Shown here: positions 15,462 through 24,500 of the stretch, one piece after another
How positions within the stretch are numbered: position 1 is the first letter of the stretch
Layout of the letters: every line of letters starts with the position of its first letter
From: CF-118 sp035934385
Lineage (GTDB): Bacteria; Chloroflexota; Dormibacteria; Dormibacterales; Dormibacteraceae
Direction: 5' to 3'
NCBI GenBank assembly: GCA_035934385.1
Contig: DASYXY010000014.1
Location: 137,089 to 201,088 of the forward strand
DNA: 64,000 bases
Notes under the pieces: generated by a model
The model's database searches: none
Seen by the model: only the letters and a program-made list of their open reading frames with translations
What the model was told of the DNA's origin: nothing
Translations under genes and position numbers: made by a program

Positions 15462-17647
15462 CGGCCGCAATTCGAACATCACGGTCGCCTTGGGCGGGCG
15501 GCGTGGTCGGAGGCTTGATCGCAATCATGGCCGTGGCGATCGCGTTCTTTGCCTTCGCAAACCAGATCAGCCCTGGGGTCTATCCTCTCGTCGGACTCAC
15601 TCCCGATTGGTCGATGGCGGTCCGGAGCGTGTCTGAAGTGCTCGGGCTGCTCACCCTCGCCGCGACCACCGGGCTGGTGGTCTGGCGTCAACCGAACAAC
15701 AGGTTCGGCTTGGTGTTCGTTCTGACGGTGGTCTTCTTCGGCCTCGAAACCGTTGGTGCCGGATACGCCTTGTATGGACTGTCGGTGCACCCAGGTTCAC
15801 TACCGCTCGCCGACCTGGCCGCCTACTCCCAGAAGGTCCTGCCCGACGCGGTTACGGCAGGCGCGATCGCCGCAATGCTCCTGTTCCCAGACGGCCGGCT
15901 CAAGTCCGCCTGGTGGTCATTGATCATCGGCGCCGCGGTGATCGCGGCCGCTGCCCATGTCATGTCGGTGCTCGACGATCCCTTCCCCATCTACGTTGGG
16001 AATCCCGGAGGGCAGCCCGGGCAGCCCGTTCCCGTGACAGTACCGCCCTCGCTGTGGCCAGTCGGCGCTGCGTTTGGGTGGGCCTCGAGCGCCTTCATCT
16101 GGCTGTCGGGTATCGGCGTCGTTGCCGGCTTCGGCGTGCTCCGGCGCATGGCCGCGGCCAGTGGTGAGACACGCCGCCAGCTGGAATGGTTCGCATACGC
16201 GGCGGCCGTCTTTGTCGTGGCCTCGTTGTTGGTCACCGCGCGCGGACTCGACACCCTCGACTGGCTTCCTGGTTTCGTGTACGCACCGCTCAAGAGCTTC
16301 GCCCAATCAGACTCCGCGGCCGCCATATCGAGCTGGGGTGCCCAGGCGGCGCTTCTCGCAGGGACGATCCTGGTACCTGTTGCGATCGGCATCGGGATCG
16401 TCCGTTATCGCCTCTACGACATCGACGTGGTCGTCAACCGGACAATCCTGTTCGCCGGCCTTGCCGTGTTCGTGACCGGCTCCTACGCGATCGCAGTCGC
16501 CGCCGCGGGCAGCCTGCTCGGGCAGCGTGTGGGCTCCAACCCGCTGGTGAATCTCATCACCATCGCGCTCATCGCGGCGCTGCTGCTCCCGGTGCGAACG
16601 CGGCTGCAGGCGCTCGCCGACACCGCCGTCTACGGGCGGGGCGCTCGCCCGTATGACGTGCTCTCGGATTTTGCGCGAAGCATCGGTCGCGCCGAACCCG
16701 CCACCCAGCTGCTACCCCGGATGGCTGAGTTGCTGCGCGAGGGGACAAGGTCGATCGCCAGTGAGGTCTGGGTGAAAGTCGACGAGAGCCTGCAGCTCGC
16801 AGCGGCTGCTCCGGACACCGGCGCCAGGCCATTCGCGGTCGCGACACTCGCCGAGATCACCTCTCGACACGCAGAGACGTGCCGGCTGGCGCCAGTGAGT
16901 CGCGACGGTGAGCTGCTCGGAGCGCTGGTGGTCGTCAAGCCCCGCGGCGAGCAATTGAACCAGGTGGAGGAGCGCCTGCTGGAAGACCTTGCTTCTCAGG
17001 CGGGCATGGTGTTCGAACGGTTCCGCCTGGTGCAGGAGCTGCGCGAGTCACGGGCGAGGATCGTGGCCGCTCAGGACCTCGAACGCCGCCGGCTCGAGCG
17101 CAATCTCCATGACGGTGCCCAGCAGAGGTTCGTCAACGCCTTGCTCGCGCTCGGCCTCGCGAATGCCGAGAAACCAGCGAGTGGCGGCGCGGAGCTCCTT
17201 GCGCAGGCTTCCGATGAGGTGCGGGCCGGCCTCAGCGAGCTTCGCGACCTGGCCAGGGGTCTCAACCCTCCGCTGCTCGTCGAGTCTGGCATCGCGGCCG
17301 CGGCCAGGTCCCTGGCAGATCGGTCGCCAATCCTGACCAACGTCACGTCGGCGTCCGATCGACGGTATACGGAGGCGATCGAGTCGGCGGCTTACTACGT
17401 CATCGCCGAAGCGATGACTAACGCGGTCAAGCATTCCGCAGCCCGGACTTTGTCGGTTCGCATCGCTGAGACCGACGGGCTCCTCGAGGTCGAGGTCGCG
17501 GACGACGGCGTCGGTGGCGCCGACGCGCGCCGCGGCTCGGGTCTGGTGGGGCTGCACGACCGGACGGCGGCGGTTGGAGGGCGGCTGCTCGTGGTCAGCC
17601 GTCCCGGCGCAGGCACGCGAGTCAGGGCCGAGATTCCGTGCGGGTAG
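15458..17647 (+). CDS. Membrane sensor histidine kinase (NarL/DesK-type, HisKA_3)
   Basis: 729 aa. The N-terminal half has about eight to nine hydrophobic helices (residues about 15-400). YRLYDIDVVVNRTILFAG and a following helix pair are typical of kinases in high-GC Gram-positives and relatives. A GAF-like region comes next, then HisKA_3 with LERRRLERNLHDGAQQRF (phospho-acceptor His551). The HATPase domain shows N-box EAMTNAVKHS, DDGVGGAD and GSGLVGLHDR. GTG 15458 is chosen for its GTGA overlap with the propeller gene; GTG 15443 is also possible. The partner regulator follows directly. Confidence 0.9.
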   Translation: MTAAIRTSRSPWAGGVVGGLIAIMAVAIAFFAFANQISPGVYPLVGLTPDWSMAVRSVSEVLGLLTLAATTGLVVWRQPNNRFGLVFVLTVVFFGLETVGAGYALYGLSVHPGSLPLADLAAYSQKVLPDAVTAGAIAAMLLFPDGRLKSAWWSLIIGAAVIAAAAHVMSVLDDPFPIYVGNPGGQPGQPVPVTVPPSLWPVGAAFGWASSAFIWLSGIGVVAGFGVLRRMAAASGETRRQLEWFAYAAAVFVVASLLVTARGLDTLDWLPGFVYAPLKSFAQSDSAAAISSWGAQAALLAGTILVPVAIGIGIVRYRLYDIDVVVNRTILFAGLAVFVTGSYAIAVAAAGSLLGQRVGSNPLVNLITIALIAALLLPVRTRLQALADTAVYGRGARPYDVLSDFARSIGRAEPATQLLPRMAELLREGTRSIASEVWVKVDESLQLAAAAPDTGARPFAVATLAEITSRHAETCRLAPVSRDGELLGALVVVKPRGEQLNQVEERLLEDLASQAGMVFERFRLVQELRESRARIVAAQDLERRRLERNLHDGAQQRFVNALLALGLANAEKPASGGAELLAQASDEVRAGLSELRDLARGLNPPLLVESGIAAAARSLADRSPILTNVTSASDRRYTEAIESAAYYVIAEAMTNAVKHSAARTLSVRIAETDGLLEVEVADDGVGGADARRGSGLVGLHDRTAAVGGRLLVVSRPGAGTRVRAEIPCG

Positions 17648-18285
17648 TCATCGCCGAGGACTCCGTCCTGTTTCGCGAGGGCCTGGCCAGGCTGCTGGAA
17701 GGCGCGGGTTACGAGGTCGCGGGTCGTGCGGGAGACGCCACGGAGCTGCTCCGGTTGGTCGAGACCCATCGTCCGGACATCGTCGTGACCGATATCCGCA
17801 TGCCGCCGACCCACACCGTCGAAGGCCTGCAGGCCGCCGCCATCATCAAGGAGAAGCACTCCGACGTGGCCATAATGCTGCTGTCGCAGTACGTCGAGAC
17901 CACTCACGCGATCAAGCTCCTCGAGCGCGGCGGCGAGGGCGTCGGATACCTCCTCAAGGATCGAGTCTCCGACGTGCGTCAGTTTGTCGACGCCGTGCAG
18001 CGAGTCGCGGCCGGGGGGTCCGCGATCGACTCCGAGGTGGTGTCGCAGCTGTTCGCGCGCAAGCGCCGCAAGGACCTTGTCGACGAGCTGACCGACCGAG
18101 AGCGCGAAACGCTGAGGCTGATGGCCGAGGGCCGGTCCAACTCGGCGATCGCCTCACTGCTCCACATGAGCGAAAAGACGGTTGAGGGTCACGTCCGCAG
18201 CATCTTCTCGAAGCTGCAGCTCGAACCTGCGGCCGACGATCACCGCCGCGTTCTCGCAGTGCTGACGTATCTGAAAGCGAACTAG
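17638..18285 (+). CDS. NarL/LuxR-type response regulator
   Basis: 215 aa. A receiver domain (residues 1-120) has acidic pair Glu7-Asp8, phospho-acceptor Asp52 in VVTDIRMPPT and a conserved Lys in YLLKDRV. The LuxR helix-turn-helix (about 150-210) contains LTDRERETLRLMAEGRSNSA and MSEKTVEGHVRSIFSKL. It overlaps the kinase gene by 10 nt and is its cognate partner. It lies just before a pair of strong palindromes. Confidence 0.93.
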   Translation: MRVVIAEDSVLFREGLARLLEGAGYEVAGRAGDATELLRLVETHRPDIVVTDIRMPPTHTVEGLQAAAIIKEKHSDVAIMLLSQYVETTHAIKLLERGGEGVGYLLKDRVSDVRQFVDAVQRVAAGGSAIDSEVVSQLFARKRRKDLVDELTDRERETLRLMAEGRSNSAIASLLHMSEKTVEGHVRSIFSKLQLEPAADDHRRVLAVLTYLKAN

Positions 18286-18290
18286 GCGGC

Positions 18291-18349
18291 GCGAGTGCCG
18301 GCACTCGCGTGCCATCTGGCTGAAAAACGAGTGCCAGTGCCGGCACTCG
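18291..18349. repeat. Paired palindromes between convergent genes (possible bidirectional terminator)
   Basis: GCGAGTGCCGGCACTCGC (18291-18308) is a perfect 18-bp palindrome. A second element (18328-18349) has arms CGAGTGCC and GGCACTCG. Both contain the identical 14-mer AGTGCCGGCACTCG (18294-18307 and 18336-18349). They sit between the convergent response regulator and kinase-like genes. No long T-run follows on either strand, so they could be terminators, RNA-processing hairpins or a dispersed palindromic repeat. Confidence 0.6.
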
Positions 18350-18358
18350 AGGATCCGT

Positions 18359-19264
18359 TCAGCCCGCGGCTTCGCGCAGCCAGAACTGGAAGCGGTCCGT
18401 GTCCATGACGGCGACGGCACGCGCCCAGCGCGCGGTGTAGTAGCCGGCGAAGTCGTAGTCGATCGCCGAGATCTTGGCCTGGATCGCACCCCAGAGCGTC
18501 CAGCCCACGTCCGACATCACCGCGAACAGGTTCATGCGCGCCAGCTGCTGCGGATCCGGACGGCCGAAGTACGCCTCGCACAGCACCTCGCGCAGGTCAT
18601 CGCTGAAGATCGCCTCCTGCGCGGTGTTGCCTAGGTCGAAGCAGGGATCGTTGTTGCCACTGAGCTCGTAGTCGACGATGCGCAGCAAAGTGCCATCGTC
18701 GATGAAGTTCTCGCAAAGCAGATCGTTGTGGCACGACACCGGCGGCAGCGCGTGCACGCTGACAGCCCTCTCGATCTCGGCCACCACGGGGAGCTTGTCC
18801 CGGTAGTCGCCAGGGATGACCACCCCGTGGTCATCGACGATCCGCAGGTAGTAGTCGATCAGCCGGAACATGTTGAAGTCGCGCAGGAATCGCGGCGCCG
18901 AGTGGAGCGTTTGGAACGACGCGGCCATCCGCCGCGCCATATGCACCGACCCGAGCGTCTCCGCCGACATGGTCGGGCCCTGGATGAACTCCAGCACCAT
19001 CACGTCGAGGCCGGGCACGTGTTCGAGCACGCGCGGTCCGATGCCAGTCTCGGCCGCGGCCTTCGTGTTGAAGACCTCGTTCTCGCGATCGATCGACAGC
19101 AGCTCTGTGGACTGGCCGGGCAGACGCATGACGTAGCGCTCGCCCTCGACCTCGACCAGGTAGTTCTCGTTGGTCAGCCCGCCGGACAGCGGCGAGACCT
19201 CGACCTTCCGTCCGCGCCAGAGCGCGACGTGGCCGGCCGCGTCCTCAACGCGTGGTGACGGCAC
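18359..19264 (-). CDS. Choline/ethanolamine kinase-like phosphotransferase (APH superfamily)
   Basis: 301 aa. Kinase landmarks are the N-lobe SGGLTNENYLVEVEGERYVM, the catalytic loop SCHNDLLCENF (His-Asn-Asp...Asn) and the metal motif RIVDYELSGNNDPCFDLGN. The DYE and FDLGN pattern is closer to LicA/choline kinases than to aminoglycoside kinases. It would phosphorylate a small amino alcohol with ATP. GTG/ATG-region start 19264 overlaps the upstream flavoenzyme gene by 20 nt, tying it to N-methylglycine metabolism. The exact substrate is inferred. Confidence 0.8.
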   Translation of the reverse strand: MPSPRVEDAAGHVALWRGRKVEVSPLSGGLTNENYLVEVEGERYVMRLPGQSTELLSIDRENEVFNTKAAAETGIGPRVLEHVPGLDVMVLEFIQGPTMSAETLGSVHMARRMAASFQTLHSAPRFLRDFNMFRLIDYYLRIVDDHGVVIPGDYRDKLPVVAEIERAVSVHALPPVSCHNDLLCENFIDDGTLLRIVDYELSGNNDPCFDLGNTAQEAIFSDDLREVLCEAYFGRPDPQQLARMNLFAVMSDVGWTLWGAIQAKISAIDYDFAGYYTARWARAVAVMDTDRFQFWLREAAG

Positions 19265-21638
19265 TCTTCCTCGCCAGGGTCGCGTCAGGCATCACCATGG
19301 CCGGCAGCCGGTCGCCGAAAACTTCGACCTCCACGATCGCGCCAGGCTTGAGCTCGACCGGGAGGTAGGAGTACGCGAGGTTCCTGCGCACCGTGAAACC
19401 GTACGCGCAGCTGCGCACGCGTCCGACCACGGCGCCCGCGGCGTGGACCGCCTCGCCTCCATAGACAGTCACGTATTCGTCATCGCCGATGGCGAGCGTC
19501 CGCAGGCGGCGCGTGATGTCCCGATTGATGGCCGGCCACTTCTCACGATTCACGCAGAAGCCAAGACCAGCCTCGTAGGGGTTGTCGAGAAGGCCCATGT
19601 CGGTGCCGTAGTAGCGGTAGCCCATCTCCATGCGCAGCGAGTCGAGCACCCTGTATCCCCCGGGCGTGATCCCGAACTCCTGTCCGGCAGCCATCAATCG
19701 ATCGTGAACCTGGCCGGCGCGACCGGGCTCGACGTAAAGCTCCCAACCCAGCTCGCCGACGTAGGTCACGCGCTGAGCCAAGACGGCGGCTCCCGTGATC
19801 CGGATCGTGCGCGCCTGCATGAATGGGAATCCTTCCTCGGACACGTCGTCGCTCGTCACCTGCTCGAGGATCGCTCGCGCTTGCGGACCCCACATGCCGA
19901 TCACGGCCAGCTCTTCGGTGACCTCGCGGATGGCGACGCTCGGATCGCTCACCTGGCGCTGCATCGTCAGCCAGCCCAGGTCGCTGTTGACGTAACCCGC
20001 GCCGGTGATCACGCGGAAGTGCTGATCGCCGAGCCGCGTGACGGTGACGTCAGCCGCGACGCCGCCGTTCCTCTCGAGCAGCTGCGTGTAGACGACGCTG
20101 CCCACGGGCCGGTCGATCAGGTTGCCGGCCACGCGCTCGAGCAGGGGCAGCGCGCCTGGGCCTTGCAGCTCGATCTTGCCGAACGAGCTCATGTCGATGA
20201 TGCCGGCGCGCTCACGAAATGCTCGATGCTCCTCCGCCAGGCGCTCGAACCATGGCGGACGGGTCCAGCCGAACTTCCGCTGATCCGCGCCCGCGCGGCG
20301 CCAGGGTGAGCCTGGCTCGAAGTGCTCGGGACGTTCCCATCCGTGCTTGGCCCCGAAGACGGCGCCAAGGTCCTGCATGCGCGTGTGCAGGGCGCTCGTC
20401 CGCTTGGGCCGGCCCCATTCGTCAGCGTCGTACGGGTAGCGGAGCAGGTAGTAGTAGCGATACGACTCGCGAGCGAGTTCGGCGGCGTAGCGCGCGTCCC
20501 GATGCACGGGGCCGAATCGCCACGGCCGGTACGCATAGAGGTCGAGCTCTGTCTCGCCGCCGGTGATGAGCTGGGCGAGGGCGCGGCCGATCCCGCCGGC
20601 GCCCCCGAACCCGTTCAACGACAGGCCCGCCGCGATGTAGAGCCCGCGCACTCCGGGCATTGGTCCGACGAGCGGGTTGGCGTCGGGCGTCATCGCGTCG
20701 GGATGGCAAACCAGCTTCACGATCCCGGCTTCGCCAAGGAACGGAAAACGGCGGGCCGCGCCGTGAAGCAGCGGCTCGAAGCGGCGCTGGTCGGGCGGAA
20801 GAGAGACGCCCGAGTGGTCCCATGGCGCCCCGTCCACCCAGCGGGCGACGGGGTCGCCTTCGTAGCCGCCGAGCACCACGCCTCCTGCCTCGGCCTTGCC
20901 GTAGACGAGGTTGTCCGGATCGCGAAAGCAGGGCATGTCATGCGGAACTTCATGTCCGGGCACGGCGCGCAGCGCCACGTGCTGGTGGTCGACCGGGGTC
21001 GAAACGATGACCGCGCCCGCCATGGCCGCGATCTGCGGCCCCCACAGGCCGCCGGCCACGACGACGACCTCCGTCTCGATGCGGCCCGCAGGCGTCGTCA
21101 CCGCCTGGATCGCCCCCCGCTCCGACAGCTCGATGCCAGTCACGCGAGTGTCGGTCATCACTCGGGCGCCCATCTCGCGCGTGGCCTTCGCGAGCGCGTG
21201 AGTGGCGGTGTGAGGGTCGAGGTGGCCGTCGCCCGGCACCCAGACGGCGCCGTACAGCGAGCTTGTGGTGATGACCGGCATCATCCGCGCCGCGGCCTCT
21301 GCCGACACGAGGTCGACCTCGAGCCCGATGCCACGCGCGCGGCTCACGCCTCGCTGCAGCTCCATCAGCTGAGCTTTGCTGGAAGCGAAGCGCAGGCTGC
21401 CGACCGTTTCAAAGACACCTAGCTCGCGGTAGAGCTCGATGCTGTAGCGGCGGAACCGCATCATCGTCGGCGACGGGTTGAACTGCGTGACCAGGCCCGC
21501 GGCGTGGCAGGTCGAGCCGCTCGTCAGCTCGCCCTTGTCGAGCAGCAAGGTGTCGGTCCACCCTGCTTTGGCAAGGTGGTAGGCAACGCTGGCGCCGGTG
21601 ATCCCGCCGCCGATCACGACGGCCCTCGCTCGCTCCAC
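19245..21638 (-). CDS. Dimethylglycine/sarcosine dehydrogenase-like flavoprotein with GcvT-like THF domain
   Basis: 797 aa. The N-terminal DAO-type FAD domain has VIGGGITGASVAYHLAKAG (residues 8-26). SGSTCHAAGLV places His45 at the covalent-flavin histidine position of DMGDH/SARDH. A short FAO_M-like section (about 370-425) is followed by GcvT aminomethyltransferase domains to the C-terminus. Relatives oxidatively demethylate dimethylglycine or sarcosine and pass the carbon to THF as methylene-THF. It starts at GTG 21638, with GATAAT 8 nt upstream (leaderless pattern). It is co-transcribed with the choline-kinase-like gene. Whether ETF or O2 is the acceptor cannot be read here; dehydrogenase is favoured by the nearby ETF genes. 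Confidence 0.85.
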   Translation of the reverse strand: MERARAVVIGGGITGASVAYHLAKAGWTDTLLLDKGELTSGSTCHAAGLVTQFNPSPTMMRFRRYSIELYRELGVFETVGSLRFASSKAQLMELQRGVSRARGIGLEVDLVSAEAAARMMPVITTSSLYGAVWVPGDGHLDPHTATHALAKATREMGARVMTDTRVTGIELSERGAIQAVTTPAGRIETEVVVVAGGLWGPQIAAMAGAVIVSTPVDHQHVALRAVPGHEVPHDMPCFRDPDNLVYGKAEAGGVVLGGYEGDPVARWVDGAPWDHSGVSLPPDQRRFEPLLHGAARRFPFLGEAGIVKLVCHPDAMTPDANPLVGPMPGVRGLYIAAGLSLNGFGGAGGIGRALAQLITGGETELDLYAYRPWRFGPVHRDARYAAELARESYRYYYLLRYPYDADEWGRPKRTSALHTRMQDLGAVFGAKHGWERPEHFEPGSPWRRAGADQRKFGWTRPPWFERLAEEHRAFRERAGIIDMSSFGKIELQGPGALPLLERVAGNLIDRPVGSVVYTQLLERNGGVAADVTVTRLGDQHFRVITGAGYVNSDLGWLTMQRQVSDPSVAIREVTEELAVIGMWGPQARAILEQVTSDDVSEEGFPFMQARTIRITGAAVLAQRVTYVGELGWELYVEPGRAGQVHDRLMAAGQEFGITPGGYRVLDSLRMEMGYRYYGTDMGLLDNPYEAGLGFCVNREKWPAINRDITRRLRTLAIGDDEYVTVYGGEAVHAAGAVVGRVRSCAYGFTVRRNLAYSYLPVELKPGAIVEVEVFGDRLPAMVMPDATLARKSAVTTR

Positions 21639-21691
21639 CGAAGCCGATTATCAGGAATGCTCGCAGCCGAGGCTGGGTAAGAATCCCTCAT

Positions 21692-22576
21692 ATGAAGACC
21701 GAGTCGATCGCGGCTGCCACAGGTATGGGCGTGGTCGAGCTGGCGGTCACGGATGTGGACCGAGCCGTGCGGTTCTACCGCGACTACGTGGGGCTCACGG
21801 TCCAGACGTCAACCGGCGAGGCGGTCAGGCTGGGCGCCGGCGGTCGCGAGCTCGTGGTGCTCTACCCGGGCGCCGAGCGGCCCGTCGTGCCTCGCACGTC
21901 TGGCCTCTACCACCTCGCGATCCTCGTGCCCGACCGGCGCGAGCTGGCTCGGGTGATCGCTCGGCTGGGCCGGCTGGGTTGGGACCAGTACCCGACCGAT
22001 CACGTCATGACCAAGGCGAACTACCTCTGGGACCCGGACGGCAACGGCATCGAGATCTACACCGAGTCGCCCGAGGACGGAACGATGGGCTTCGGCAAGG
22101 GCACGTTCGTTGCGTATGACAAGTACGGGAATCCTCGCTCGGGTCGTGATCCGATCGACCTCGAGGAGCTGTTCAGCCACCTGCGTGCCGACGACCCGCT
22201 GGATGCGCCGATGCCGGACGACACGAAGATGGGCCACGTCCACCTCCATGTCGCCGACGTCGAAGACGCGCTGCGCTTCTATCACGACCTGGTCGGCTTC
22301 TACGTGATGGGCCACGTGCCCGGCGTCGGTTTCGTGTCCGCCGGCGGATATCACCATCACCTCGGCCTCAACACCTGGGCTGGAAGGGGCGCTCGCCCGG
22401 CGCCGGCCGGATCGTCCGGCCTGCGGCGCTTCACCGTGGTGCTCCCGACGAAGCGCGACCTCGAGGACGTCGTTGGCCGCCTGGAACACGGTGACGTGAG
22501 CCTTGACGAACAGGCGGGTGGTTTCGTGGCGGTGGATCCCTCGGCGAATCGCGTCCTGTTTACGACTGCCCCGTAG
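21692..22576 (+). CDS. Two-module VOC / extradiol-dioxygenase-like protein (CatE-like)
   Basis: 294 aa with two glyoxalase-fold modules. Module one (about 10-130) has LYHLAILVPDR and DPDGNGIEIYTE. Module two (about 170-290) has MGHVHLHVADVEDALRFYHD and YHHHLGLN. CatE-type catechol 2,3-dioxygenases share this layout. The usual second-module DPDGN-xE motif is replaced by DPSANRVLF, so a conventional His-His-Glu site in that half is doubtful. The function could be dioxygenase, lyase or binding. AAGAAT lies 7 nt before the ATG. Its 3' end overlaps the convergent Fe-S gene by 17 nt. Confidence 0.72.
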   Translation: MKTESIAAATGMGVVELAVTDVDRAVRFYRDYVGLTVQTSTGEAVRLGAGGRELVVLYPGAERPVVPRTSGLYHLAILVPDRRELARVIARLGRLGWDQYPTDHVMTKANYLWDPDGNGIEIYTESPEDGTMGFGKGTFVAYDKYGNPRSGRDPIDLEELFSHLRADDPLDAPMPDDTKMGHVHLHVADVEDALRFYHDLVGFYVMGHVPGVGFVSAGGYHHHLGLNTWAGRGARPAPAGSSGLRRFTVVLPTKRDLEDVVGRLEHGDVSLDEQAGGFVAVDPSANRVLFTTAP

Positions 22577-24500
22577 CGTTCCTCCGCTCGACCGCTTCGT
22601 GAAGCAGCGAGGCCAGGTCGATCACCTGCATCTTCGTGCCGGTGTTGCGCACGCCGTCGTCGAGCATCACGGTGCAGAACGGGCACGCGACCGCCAGCGT
22701 GTCGGCGCCGGTCGCGGCCGCCTCGCGTACCCGCTCCTCGTTGATGGGCCGGCCGCGCCGCTCCTCCATCCACATGCGCGCGCCGCCCGCGCCGCAGCAG
22801 AACGTCCGGCGTCCGCTGCGAGGCATCTCAACCGCCTGGCCCGTCGCTGATGCCAGCTCGCGCGGCGCCGACAGCACGTCGTTGTGGCGAGCGAGGTAGC
22901 ACGAGTCGTGATACGTGATCTTCCGGCCGCCGGCCGCGGGCTCCAACTTGCCTTCGCGCACCAGCTCAGCGAGGAACTGCGTGTGGTGGACGACCTCGTA
23001 GCGGCCGCCGAAGTCCGTGTACTCGTTGCCGATTGTGTTGAAGCAGTGCGGGCAGGTGGTGACGATCCTGGTCACCTTCGCTTGATTGAGCGTCTCGACG
23101 TTCTGCCGCGCGAGGCGCTGGTACGTGTACTCGTCGCCCATTCGGCGCGCCGGGTCTCCCGTGCACGCCTCGCGAGGTCCGAGGATCGCGAAGTCCACCC
23201 CGGCCTGCTTCAGCAGCTTGGCCGTCGACCGCGCTCCCTGCTTCGCGCGCTCGTCGAACGCCGGCGCGCATCCGACCCAGAACAGCACCTCTGGCGGCGG
23301 CTCGCCGGGCTGCAGCACGCGTACGTCGAGGCCGTCCGCCCAGGCCGTCCGATCGGCCTGCGGCTTGCCCCAGGGGTTGGAGGCCCGGTCGACGTCGCGC
23401 AGCATCGTGCCGGCCTCTTCCGGGAAACGCGACTCGACCATCACCAGGTTGCGGCGCAGGTCGACGATGTGGTCGATGTGCTCGATGCCGACAGGGCACT
23501 CCTGCACGCAGGCGCCGCAAGTCACGCAGTCCCAGACGACGTTGTCGGTGATGGCGTTCGGCACGAGCGCGGCTGTGCTCTGCGCGCGCACCTGGTCGCG
23601 CAGCGCCATGATCAGCAGCTTCGGCGACAGCTCCTTGCCGGTGTTGTACGCGGGGCACGCGTCCTGGCAGCGGCCGCACTCGGTGCACGACATCGTGTCG
23701 AGCAGCTGCTTCCAGGTGAGGTCGCGAGAGGTCGCGGCGCCGAAACGGACGTCGGCCTCGGGCTGCTCGAAGTCGACGGGCTCGAGGCGCCCGCGCCTCT
23801 CCGTCCGCGTGAAGAACACGTTGATCGCCGCGACCAGGATGTGCAGGTGCTTCGAGTAAGGCAGATAGACGAGGAAGCCGAGGATGAGCAGCACGTGCGC
23901 CCAAACGGCGAAGCGCTCGAGCGCTGTGACCCAATCGCCATGCCAGATGCTCGAGATGAGGCTCGACACCGGCGCCCATTGACTTGGGAAGTCGTTGAGC
24001 CCCAGCGCGATCTGGCTCGAGTGCCAGAGCAGCAGCGAGATCACGATGCCGGCGATCCACGCGAGGATCAGGTTGGCCTCGCCGAGGTGGCTTCTGGCGA
24101 AGCGTTTGGGCCGCTGCACCAACCGAATCGCATAGGCGGCGATCACGCCGGCCAGCACGCCGACAGCGAAGACGTCGACCAGCAGCGCGTACCAACCCTG
24201 GGCTCCGAGCCACGGCAGGGTCGCATGCCGGTCGACCGCGCCGATCATCGCGATGACGATGGTCGGGAACAGGACGATGAAGCCCCAGAAGATCACCGCG
24301 TGCATCAGCCCGGGGCCGAGGCGCTGCAGCAGCTTGCTCTGGCCCACTACCACGACTGCCTCGGCGCGCGCTCGCGCCGGCAGGTCGTCGGTCCGCGCCA
24401 CCGGCTTGCCCGCGCGCACGATGCGGTAGAGGCGCCACGCCTGGCGGCCGAAGAGGCCGAACGCCACGAGTAGCGCGAGCGCCAGCGCTACGGCGCTCAC
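22560..24500 (-). CDS. DgcB-like membrane Fe-S protein (HdrD/CCG domains), probable ETF:quinone electron conduit
   Basis: 646 aa. The N-terminal 250 or so residues hold about six hydrophobic helices with several His (NarI/DUF3483-like region). Two [4Fe-4S] motifs follow, CTECGRCQDACP and CVTCGACVQECP. Then come two CCG (heterodisulfide reductase-type) domains with CPHC, FCCGAGG and ACPFC. Pseudomonas DgcB has this overall plan and works with a dimethylglycine-oxidising flavoenzyme and ETF. GTG 24500 overlaps the etfA stop (GTGA), so it is coupled to ETF and would pass electrons from ETF to quinone. No ordinary ETF-QO gene is seen in the window. Confidence 0.82.
   Translation of the reverse strand: MSAVALALALLVAFGLFGRQAWRLYRIVRAGKPVARTDDLPARARAEAVVVVGQSKLLQRLGPGLMHAVIFWGFIVLFPTIVIAMIGAVDRHATLPWLGAQGWYALLVDVFAVGVLAGVIAAYAIRLVQRPKRFARSHLGEANLILAWIAGIVISLLLWHSSQIALGLNDFPSQWAPVSSLISSIWHGDWVTALERFAVWAHVLLILGFLVYLPYSKHLHILVAAINVFFTRTERRGRLEPVDFEQPEADVRFGAATSRDLTWKQLLDTMSCTECGRCQDACPAYNTGKELSPKLLIMALRDQVRAQSTAALVPNAITDNVVWDCVTCGACVQECPVGIEHIDHIVDLRRNLVMVESRFPEEAGTMLRDVDRASNPWGKPQADRTAWADGLDVRVLQPGEPPPEVLFWVGCAPAFDERAKQGARSTAKLLKQAGVDFAILGPREACTGDPARRMGDEYTYQRLARQNVETLNQAKVTRIVTTCPHCFNTIGNEYTDFGGRYEVVHHTQFLAELVREGKLEPAAGGRKITYHDSCYLARHNDVLSAPRELASATGQAVEMPRSGRRTFCCGAGGARMWMEERRGRPINEERVREAAATGADTLAVACPFCTVMLDDGVRNTGTKMQVIDLASLLHEAVERRNATGQS

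Noticed and set aside
22884..24473. 529-codon plus-strand frame opposite the DgcB-like gene
   Set aside because: Composition is that of an antisense frame, while the minus strand encodes clear Fe-S motifs.
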